Source: Streptomyces polyasparticus
GTDB lineage: Bacteria; Actinomycetota; Actinomycetes; Streptomycetales; Streptomycetaceae
Direction: 5' to 3'
Length of the DNA: 64,000 nt
Assembly (NCBI RefSeq): GCF_014493765.1
Contig: NZ_JACTVJ010000027.1
Coordinates: 49,023 to 113,022, forward strand
Positions 49,636 to 55,748 of the stretch are shown piece by piece; position 1 is the stretch's first letter, and every line of letters starts with the position of its first letter. The notes under the pieces are model-generated. The model was not told the DNA's origin. It was given only the letters and a program-made list of their open reading frames with translations, and ran no database searches. The position numbers and the translations under genes are program-made.

Positions 49636-49970
49636 GGCGGCTCCCTTGGCCCAAGCCGGAGCCTGACGCCCCGGTCCTCCGTGCAGGGTGCGGTGTCCAC
49701 TACTGCGCCGAAGGCAGGGGGAGTCCGCCCCGCTCGGCGTCCGTGACGAGCGTGCCGTAGCAGCCGAATCGCCCGTGGGGGAGGCCCAATTGACCAGGCA
49801 GATGCCCTGAAGGCGGCTTGACATCATCGTGCGGCGATGCCGACTGACACCCGGAAGTGTTCACCGCGCCCGCAGGAGCGTCAAGGTCGCGGACGGGAAC
49901 GGTTCCTCGCGCTCCGGTCCCGTCCGCGCAGCCGTATCAAGCCGTTGGCGCCGCCGCGCCGCTGCGGTGT
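49636..49970. other. Upstream region of glpFK
   Basis: About 335 bases with no gene. It must contain the glpF promoter on the minus strand. An imperfect inverted repeat (TGACAC and TGTTCA around 49844-49862) might be an operator, but I could not match it to a known glycerol regulator site. GTGTTCACCGC occurs twice, at about 49857 and 49968. Confidence 0.4.
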
Positions 49971-51161
49971 TCACCGCACCGCGACCACCGCGGACCCGTG
50001 CCCGAACAGCCCCTGATTCGCGGTGATCCCGGCCCGCGCTCCCGCCACCTGACGCTCTCCTGCCGTCCCGCGCAGCTGCCAGGCCAGCTCGCAGACCTGC
50101 GCGATGGCCTGCGCCGGCACCGCCTCGCCGAACGAGGCGAGCCCACCACTGGAGTTGACCGGCACCCGGCCCCCTGGCGAGGTCGCGCCCTCCCGCAGCA
50201 GCTTGGCCCCCTCGCCTGCGGCGCACAGACCGAGGTCCTCGTACCACTGCAGCTCAAGGGCCGTGGACAGGTCGTACACCTCCGCGAGCGAGAGCTCCTC
50301 GGGCCCGATCCCCGCTTCCTCGTACGCGGCATGCGCGATCGAGGCGCGGAAGGTCCGCCCGGGCGGCTCCACGGCCGCGGCGGAGTCGGTGGCGATGTCG
50401 GGCAGATCGAGGACGGTCTGCGGGAACTGCGGTGTGACCGTCGAGACGGCCCGGATGCGCACCGGATCCGGCTGCCCGTGCCGGCGCGCGAAGTCCATGC
50501 TGGACAGGACGAGCGCCGCCGCACCGTCGGAGGTCGCGCAGATGTCGAGCAGCCGCAGTGGATCGGCCACCACCGCGGAGGCCGCGACCTCGTCCGCGGT
50601 GACCGTCTTGCGGTAACGGGCATACGGATTGAGCGCGCCCGAGGCCGCGTTCTTCACCTTGACCTGCGCGAAGTCCTCCAGCGTGTCCCCGTGCACGGCC
50701 ATCCGCCGACGCGCGTACAGACCGAAGTACGCCGGATTCGTGGCACCGAGCACCCGGAAGCGCAGCCAGTCCGGATCGTCCTGCCGGTCGCCGCCCGCGG
50801 GCCGGAAGAACCCCTTCGGCGCGGCGTCCGCACCGACCACGAGCACCACGTCGGCGAGGCCCGAAAGGATCTGCGTACGGGCGGTGTTGATGGCCTGCGC
50901 ACCCGAGGCACAGGCCGCGTACACACTGGTGACCCGCGCTCCTTGCCAGCCGAGGGCCTTGGCGAACGTGGCGCCGGCGACATAGCCCGGGTAGCCGCCG
51001 CGCACCGTGTCCGCGCCCACGATCGACTGCACATCACGCCAGTCGACGCCTGCGTCCTCAAGTGCCGTGCGCGCTGCGATCGTTCCGTACTCGATGAAAC
51101 TCCGGCCCCATTTGCCCCAGGGGTGCATCCCCGCGCCGAGGACTGCCACGTCGCGGCTCAT
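49971..51161 (-). CDS. Thiolase-like protein (SCP2/lipid-transfer type)
   Basis: A 396-residue thiolase-superfamily protein of the SCP2-thiolase type common in actinobacteria. The nucleophile-region motif is VYAACASGAQAINTARTQI, with the reactive cysteine in AACASG. Later blocks are CATSDGAAALVLSS, the AEVYDLSTALELQ region, and the C-terminal PVNSSGGLASFGEAVPA with the glycine loop NQGLFGHGSAVV. Such proteins make or break acyl-CoA carbon bonds, as in steroid side-chain breakdown, and need a DUF35 partner. That partner is encoded immediately upstream, overlapping by four bases (ATGA). Confidence 0.87.
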   Translation of the reverse strand: MSRDVAVLGAGMHPWGKWGRSFIEYGTIAARTALEDAGVDWRDVQSIVGADTVRGGYPGYVAGATFAKALGWQGARVTSVYAACASGAQAINTARTQILSGLADVVLVVGADAAPKGFFRPAGGDRQDDPDWLRFRVLGATNPAYFGLYARRRMAVHGDTLEDFAQVKVKNAASGALNPYARYRKTVTADEVAASAVVADPLRLLDICATSDGAAALVLSSMDFARRHGQPDPVRIRAVSTVTPQFPQTVLDLPDIATDSAAAVEPPGRTFRASIAHAAYEEAGIGPEELSLAEVYDLSTALELQWYEDLGLCAAGEGAKLLREGATSPGGRVPVNSSGGLASFGEAVPAQAIAQVCELAWQLRGTAGERQVAGARAGITANQGLFGHGSAVVAVR

Positions 51162-51601
51162 CGGGTGCTCACCGGCTTGAAGTGCCAGGTGGTCCAGGTG
51201 GTGTCGGCATCCTCGTTGAGCACGCCGGGCACGGCCTCGACCTCCATGCCTACCTCCAGATCGGCCGTGGTCACACCGGGGACCGCCTGCCCGAGCACCA
51301 CCATCCGCTCGGCCTCGAGCTCCACGGCGAGCAGCGTGTACGGCTCCCAGGCGGCGTCCGGATCGGACACGTAGGGGAGGGGCGGGCGATAGCGCCCGTC
51401 CGTGTAGGACCAGATGCGTCCGCGCTTGGACAGCGGCACCTCGGCGAGCTCACCGCCCGTACAGCCCGGATTGCGGCAGAAGGCGTCCTCGCGCGGGAAG
51501 AACACCGCACCGCAGTCGCCGCATTGCGTACCGAGCAGCCGGAAGTTCTCCCCCTCGCCGCTGAACCAATCGGCCACCACTGGTGTGCGTGTACGAGACA
51601 A
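51158..51601 (-). CDS. DUF35 OB-fold, zinc-ribbon partner of the thiolase
   Basis: A 147-residue protein with an N-terminal zinc ribbon, GTQCGDCGAVFFPRED followed by FCRNPGCTGG (two CxxC-type pairs), and a C-terminal OB fold (RIWSYTDGRYRPPLPYV then YTLLAVELEAERMVVLGQ). DUF35 proteins form complexes with SCP2-type thiolases and aldolases, and place the acyl-CoA. It is the first gene of a two-gene operon and is translationally coupled to the thiolase. A palindrome 20 bases upstream of its GTG start resembles a TetR-type operator. Confidence 0.9.
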   Translation of the reverse strand: MSRTRTPVVADWFSGEGENFRLLGTQCGDCGAVFFPREDAFCRNPGCTGGELAEVPLSKRGRIWSYTDGRYRPPLPYVSDPDAAWEPYTLLAVELEAERMVVLGQAVPGVTTADLEVGMEVEAVPGVLNEDADTTWTTWHFKPVSTR

Positions 51602-51621
51602 GACCCCTCCCCGGCACCGGA

Positions 51622-51638
51622 TCTGACGGAACGTCAGA
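51622..51638. promoter_or_regulatory. TetR-like palindrome upstream of the thiolase operon
   Basis: TCTGACGGAACGTCAGA has perfect seven-base arms around three central bases. It is 20 bases before the first start codon, so bound protein would block transcription. No TetR gene is nearby. Confidence 0.6.
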
Positions 51639-51728
51639 AGTCTGCCACGGGGTGGGGGGTCCCGTCACCCGGCCGTCCGCTCGGACGTCCTCCGCGCTGC
51701 CTCTGTGGAGGGAGTCGGGATGCGCGCG

Positions 51729-51797
51729 AGAAGGGAATCGGGGCCCGAGTGAGAAGGGATCCGGCACCCGCGGCAGAAGGGATTCGGCTCCCGCGAG
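51729..51797. repeat. Three 23-base tandem repeats
   Basis: Units at 51729, 51752 and 51775 each begin AGAAGGGA and end in a CCCG-rich block; a degenerate fourth start follows at 51796. The array is in the gap between the thiolase operon and the small ORF at 51861. Confidence 0.7.
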
Positions 51798-51860
51798 AAC
51801 CGGAAACGGTCCGACTGCGTCTCGGATGAGGTGAGGCGCTTGAGGCAGAGCCGGAGCCCC

Positions 51861-52049
51861 TCACCACGCCAGGCGGCCAGGATCCACGGGGGTGGTCCTG
51901 GCCGCCTGCGCCACCCAGCCCGGCGCCAGCCAGGCCTCGATGTCCCCGGGCTCGGCCGGCATCTTCATCCAGGTGTGCCGCTCGCTCACCGCACGGGCGG
52001 CGCCGCGCACCGACGACTCGTCCGCGGTCGGCAGGACGTGGCGCCCCAC
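51861..52049 (-). CDS. Small hypothetical protein
   Basis: A 62-residue frame (GTG at 52049) with strongly G/C-biased third positions, as in real genes here. It reads VGRHVLPTADESSVRGA through WLAPGWVAQAARTTP, with several tryptophans, and no known domain. The ribosome site is poor and the start uncertain. It could be a true small protein or the tail of a decayed gene. The region 51602-51860 otherwise holds only the palindrome and the tandem array. Confidence 0.4.
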   Translation of the reverse strand: MGRHVLPTADESSVRGAARAVSERHTWMKMPAEPGDIEAWLAPGWVAQAARTTPVDPGRLAW

Positions 52050-52085
52050 CTCGGCGGGTGCGCCGACTTGCTTCCGTACTGCCGG

Positions 52086-52130
52086 TTGCTCCGCTCGCGG
52101 CTGCTCCGCCCGAGGCCGCTCCGCAGTCCC
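52086..52130. repeat. Three 15-base tandem repeats downstream of the ECF gene
   Basis: Units at 52086, 52101 and 52116 share the core TGCTCCGC or CGCTCCGC. The array lies 14 bases beyond the stop of the minus-strand sigma factor gene. Confidence 0.55.
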
Positions 52131-52143
52131 GCGTCACGGCCGG

Positions 52144-53064
52144 TCATCGTGCCCAGGCCCGCAGCTTCTCGGGATTGCGCACCGACCAGATACGCCGGAT
52201 CCGGCCGTCGGCGATCTCGAACGCGAGCACCGCCACCGTGACCCCGTCCTGCACGCTGACCAGGCCGGGCTGGCCGTTGACGGTGCGTTCGAGAAGTGTC
52301 AGCTCCACCTGTTCGGCGAGCCGCACGCACGCGTTCGCGATCTGCGCGCCGCCCACGACGGGCTCACCCACGGCCTGGACGAGACCGCCGCCGTCGGTGA
52401 TCGCCGTCGCCTCGGGATCGAGCAGGCCGACGAGCCCGGCGATGTCCTTGGCCTCCCACGCCTGCTTGAACTCCCGTAGCACGGCGGCCTGTTCGTCCCG
52501 GGGCGGCACCGGGGGAGCGGCGGCGTGGATACGGCGCCGTGCCGACGAGGCCAGCTGCCGGCAGGCCGCCGGTGTGCGGCCGACGATCCGGGCCACCTCG
52601 CCGAACGGGTACCGGAAGACGTCGTGCAGCACGAAGGCCACCCGCTCGGCCGGAGTCATCGCGTCGAGCACGACGAGGAAGGCCATGCCGACCGATTCGT
52701 CGAGCGTGACCCGCTCGGCCGGATCCACCGCCCCGCCGCGCCCGGCGCCCCACTCCGCACCGTCGGGCACCGGCTCGGGGATCCAGTCGCCCACGTACCT
52801 CTCGCGGCGCGCCCGCGCCGAGCCGAGCACATTGAGGCAGACCCGGCTGGTCACCGTCGTCAGCCAGGCGCCAGGGGAGGCGATGGCGGCCCGCTCGCCC
52901 GGCGTCATCGCGTACCACCGCGCGTAGGCCTCCTGTACGGCGTCCTCGGCGTCGGCCAGCGAGCCGAGCAGCCGATAAGCAATGTTGGTCAACTGCCGCC
53001 GCTCGGCGACGACTTCGCCCACTCCACTCTCGTGCTGCCCGTTCCCCGTCTCCGTGATACCCAT
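52144..53064 (-). CDS. ECF41-type RNA polymerase sigma factor
   Basis: A 306-residue extracytoplasmic-function sigma factor. Region 2 is in LTNIAYRLLGSLADAEDAVQEAYARW, marked by its LLGSLADAEDAVQ core, and region 4 in RVAFVLHDVFRYPFGEVARIVG. A C-terminal SnoaL-like domain (about 195-306) carries the hallmarks of the ECF41 group: WIPEP between the regions, DGGG in AITDGGGLVQAVG, and NPEKL at the end. In ECF41 factors this domain regulates activity in place of an anti-sigma factor. The ATG at 53064 was chosen over an upstream in-frame extension. The usual carboxymuconolactone-decarboxylase neighbour is missing; a LUD protein gene is divergent. Confidence 0.9.
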   Translation of the reverse strand: MGITETGNGQHESGVGEVVAERRQLTNIAYRLLGSLADAEDAVQEAYARWYAMTPGERAAIASPGAWLTTVTSRVCLNVLGSARARRERYVGDWIPEPVPDGAEWGAGRGGAVDPAERVTLDESVGMAFLVVLDAMTPAERVAFVLHDVFRYPFGEVARIVGRTPAACRQLASSARRRIHAAAPPVPPRDEQAAVLREFKQAWEAKDIAGLVGLLDPEATAITDGGGLVQAVGEPVVGGAQIANACVRLAEQVELTLLERTVNGQPGLVSVQDGVTVAVLAFEIADGRIRRIWSVRNPEKLRAWAR

Positions 53065-53282
53065 CCCGCCACCCGTCCCTCCGCCGTAGCCGCTGTCCCC
53101 CCTACGACGAGACGGCGGCCACAAATGTGACGTTGTCATTGGCGCCGGCGCAGCCGCCATCGCCCGCCATCGCCGCCACCGTCGACAGCACCGCGCCTCA
53201 CATTCCGGCGCGCTGCGTGGTCGTACGGACGAAGCGCGGGGAACAGCGCCCGCCACACCCCCGCCCCTGCTCAGGAGGCACG

Positions 53283-53912
53283 ATGCCCACAATCGTCCCG
53301 GCCACCCCGTACACCGCACCGGCCTCGTCCGATAGCCTGGAACGCGCGGCCGCGGCACTCAGGGAACACCACTTCGCCGCCGAGATCCTCGACGACGCCC
53401 CCGCCGCACGCACCCGCGTGGCCGACCTCATCCCGGAGGGCGCCACGGTCTTCACCGGCGCCAGCGAAACCCTCCGCCTCACCGGCATCGACGAGGACAT
53501 CAACGACAGCGGACGCTACGACTCCGTCAAGGCGCGCAGCAGGACCATGGACCGCGCCACCCAGCTCACCGAGATGTGGCAGATGATCGCCACACCCGAC
53601 GTCATCCTCGGCAGCGTCGCCGCCGTCACCGAGACCGGCTCCCTGGTGGCCGCCTCGGCCAGCGGCAGCCAACTCGCGGGCTATGCGGGTGCGGCACCAC
53701 ACATGATCTTGGTCATCGGCGCCCAGAAGGTGGTCCCCGACCTCCCCACCGCGTTGCGCCGCATCGTGGACCACTGCCTGCCCCTGGAGAACGAACGCGC
53801 CCTGGAGGCCTACGGAGTCCCCAGCGCCCCGAACAAACTCCTCATCCTCAACGCCGAACCCCACCCGGGCCGCGCCACGGTCCTGCTGCTCCGCGAACCC
53901 CTGGGCTTCTGA
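53283..53912 (+). CDS. LUD (LutC/YkgG) domain protein
   Basis: A 209-residue protein of the LUD domain family, which includes the LutC subunit of lactate utilisation. The central part contains LIPEGATVFTGASETLRLTG, seen by its GATVFTGAS core, then DVILGSVAAVTETGSLVAAS and the conserved ILVIGAQKVVPDLPTALRR. LutA and LutB are not encoded nearby, so it acts alone or with distant partners. The ATG at 53283 has CAGGAGG upstream. It is divergent from the ECF41 gene and could be its target. Confidence 0.87.
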   Translation: MPTIVPATPYTAPASSDSLERAAAALREHHFAAEILDDAPAARTRVADLIPEGATVFTGASETLRLTGIDEDINDSGRYDSVKARSRTMDRATQLTEMWQMIATPDVILGSVAAVTETGSLVAASASGSQLAGYAGAAPHMILVIGAQKVVPDLPTALRRIVDHCLPLENERALEAYGVPSAPNKLLILNAEPHPGRATVLLLREPLGF

Positions 53913-53919
53913 CAGCACA

Positions 53920-53949
53920 AGGCCCCTGCCCGGCACCGGGCAGGGGCCT
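53920..53949. terminator. Bidirectional terminator hairpin
   Basis: A perfect 14-base-pair stem (AGGCCCCTGCCCGG with its complement) with only two bases between the arms. It lies between the converging LUD and dipeptidase genes. Confidence 0.85.
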
Positions 53950-53960
53950 GGGGTCCGCCC

Positions 53961-54779
53961 TCACCGATTCCCGGCCACCGACCTACGGCTCACCGGAAAG
54001 TCGAAGTACGTGGAGGGGAACAACTCCGGCTTGTACGTGAAGTGCCACCACTCCTCCGGCAGATTGACGAACCCCGCCTCGGCCAGCGTCCCGCGCAGCA
54101 GATCCCGGTTCGCCCGCTGCACCCCCGTGATCCGAGGATCATCCGTGTGCGACAGCGTGTCGAAGCAGTCGTATCCCGTGCCCATGTCCACCGAACTGTC
54201 CGGGAAGCGCTCATCCGCCGGCGCGAAGCACGGCACAAGCGGCTCGCCCGGCACGTACGGCCGCGTCGGCTGCGCAGGCAGCTTCACGAGCGTGAGGTCG
54301 ACGGTCGAGCCCCTGCTGTGCCCCGACTTCTCGGCGATGTAACCGTCCGCGAACAGGCGGGACTTGTCGACGTTCGGATAGAACTCCGTCTTCATCCGCT
54401 CGTCCGCCAGATCCTCCGCCCACCGCACGAAGTGATCCACGGCCCGCTGCGGCCGGTAGCAGTCGTACACCTTCAGCGAGTAGCCCTGCTTCAGGAGCGA
54501 GCGCTGTGCTTTGCGCAGGGCCATCGCGGCCGGCTTCGTCAGGATGCAGACGGGCTGGCGGTATCCGTCGATGCGCTCGCCCACGAAGTTGTGCGGCGTC
54601 GTGTAGCGCATCTCCTGCAGGATCGTCGGATCCACCCGGTCCAGCGCCACGAACTCCGAGGGCGCTTTGGGCTCCGGCTCGGCGCCGGCCGTGGCCGGCA
54701 CCGCCGTCACACCGAGCAGGGCGGCAGCGGCGACGGCGAGGGTGCGCCACATGGTGCGCGTACGCGAAAGGCGAGTCAT
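53961..54779 (-). CDS. Secreted D-Ala-D-Ala dipeptidase (VanX family)
   Basis: A 272-residue zinc peptidase. A signal peptide (WRTLAVAAAALLGVTAVPATAGA) with likely cleavage near residue 32 directs it out of the cell. The VanX/DdpX metal site is complete: SGHSRGSTVDLTLV (SxHxxGxxxD) and EEWWHFTY (ExxH). The conserved YDCYRPQRAVDHF block contains the catalytic Arg. It cleaves D-alanyl-D-alanine from peptidoglycan turnover. Intracellular VanX of vancomycin-resistant strains lacks a signal peptide, so this one is more likely for recycling. No vanHA or regulatory pair is present. The ATG at 54779 gives the best signal peptide. Confidence 0.9.
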   Translation of the reverse strand: MTRLSRTRTMWRTLAVAAAALLGVTAVPATAGAEPEPKAPSEFVALDRVDPTILQEMRYTTPHNFVGERIDGYRQPVCILTKPAAMALRKAQRSLLKQGYSLKVYDCYRPQRAVDHFVRWAEDLADERMKTEFYPNVDKSRLFADGYIAEKSGHSRGSTVDLTLVKLPAQPTRPYVPGEPLVPCFAPADERFPDSSVDMGTGYDCFDTLSHTDDPRITGVQRANRDLLRGTLAEAGFVNLPEEWWHFTYKPELFPSTYFDFPVSRRSVAGNR

Positions 54780-54963
54780 GCCCCATCCATCTATCAGCCG
54801 GACGGGGCGCATGGGAAGGGTGGGGCCCCGCGGGCGAGTTGAGCGAACGGAGCCCGAAGCGGGCCGCCGCCCTGCCGATCGGGACGGCCCGATGAGGCGA
54901 GTACCTCAGCCGACGGGGGAGGCGCCTGCACGGGCGTGTCGGCGTTCCGCTACAGTCCCGCCC

Positions 54964-55497
54964 GTGTCCGACCCTGTATCCTTCCCCGCCAAGTCCGCCC
55001 AGGACTCCCACTGTTCGAGCTGCGGCGCCCCGTACGGGAGCGTCTCCGGCTGGCCTCGAACCTGTCCTGCCTGCGGCACCGTCGCGTACCGCAACCCGAT
55101 TCCGGTTGCGGTCGCCCTGCAGCCCGTGCACGACACGGAGGGCATGGGCCTGCTCGTGATCACCCGCGGCATCGAGCCCGCCCACGGCCAACTCGCCCTG
55201 CCCGGTGGCTTCGTGGACCACACCGAGGACTGGCGGCACGCGCTGGTACGGGAGTTGCGCGAGGAGACCGGCATCGAGGCCGACGACCGCGACGTCCGTC
55301 TGGCGGACGCCCTGAGCTCCCCGGACGGCCATCTCCTTCTCTTCGGCGTCCTGCCACCGCGCCCCGCCGCGGAGCTCCCGCCCTTCAAGCCGACCGCCGA
55401 AACCACCGCCCGCTCACTCCTGCGCGCCCCGGCCGCTCTCGGCTTCCCCCTCCATACGGTCGCGGCAGCAGCGTGGTTCGAAGGCCGGTACGCGTGA
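54964..55497 (+). CDS. Nudix hydrolase with zinc ribbon
   Basis: A 177-residue protein with an N-terminal zinc ribbon (CSSCGAPYGSV and CPACGTVAYRNP) and a perfect Nudix box, GFVDHTEDWRHALVRELREE followed by TGI. The ribbon plus Nudix arrangement resembles the NudC/YfcD-like group, but the substrate cannot be set. The GTG at 54964 has no ribosome site. TACAGT at 54951-54956 is a -10 box seven bases before it, so the mRNA is probably leaderless. A 16-base tandem array follows the stop. Confidence 0.9.
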   Translation: MSDPVSFPAKSAQDSHCSSCGAPYGSVSGWPRTCPACGTVAYRNPIPVAVALQPVHDTEGMGLLVITRGIEPAHGQLALPGGFVDHTEDWRHALVRELREETGIEADDRDVRLADALSSPDGHLLLFGVLPPRPAAELPPFKPTAETTARSLLRAPAALGFPLHTVAAAAWFEGRYA

Positions 55498-55512
55498 CCA
55501 GAGCAGGGGTGT

Positions 55513-55576
55513 AAGCGGCAAGGGGCCTAAGCGGTAAGGGACGTAAGGGGTAAGGGGTGTAAGGGGCAATACCTGC
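55513..55576. repeat. Four 16-base tandem repeats after the Nudix gene
   Basis: Units at 55513, 55529, 55545 and 55561 each start TAAGCGG or TAAGGGG. The period is exactly 16. TAA at each unit start gives stops in several frames. Confidence 0.8.
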
Positions 55577-55598
55577 ACCCACCCCTGTACTCATCCGT

Positions 55599-55676
55599 AT
55601 GGATCCGCTGACCATCCGCCGAGCCGTACCGGCCGACGCACCGGCCCTCACCACCCTCGTGCTGGCGACGTGCCGC
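55599..55676 (+). pseudogene. Remnant of a GNAT acetyltransferase gene
   Basis: From the ATG at 55599 the frame reads MDPLTIRRAVPADAPALTTL, which matches the beginning of a GNAT N-acetyltransferase (first strand and helix). After about 25 codons the sequence turns into short repeats and no acetyl-CoA motif follows. Only the N-terminus survives, next to the 3' end of the GH31 gene. Confidence 0.5.
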
Positions 55677-55740
55677 CGACCACCACATGCGACATGCCAC
55701 CGGCGACCACGCTCGACATGCCACCGACCACCACACCGGA
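55677..55740. repeat. 24-base tandem repeats in the GNAT remnant
   Basis: Two full units (55677-55700 and 55701-55724), both ending CGACATGCCAC, and a partial third at 55725. They fall where the acetyltransferase gene breaks off. Confidence 0.7.
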
Positions 55741-55748
55741 CCCCACCC

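Noticed and set aside
53961-54779. VanX-like gene considered as part of a vancomycin-resistance cluster
   Set aside because: It has a signal peptide and there are no vanH, vanA or vanRS genes around it.
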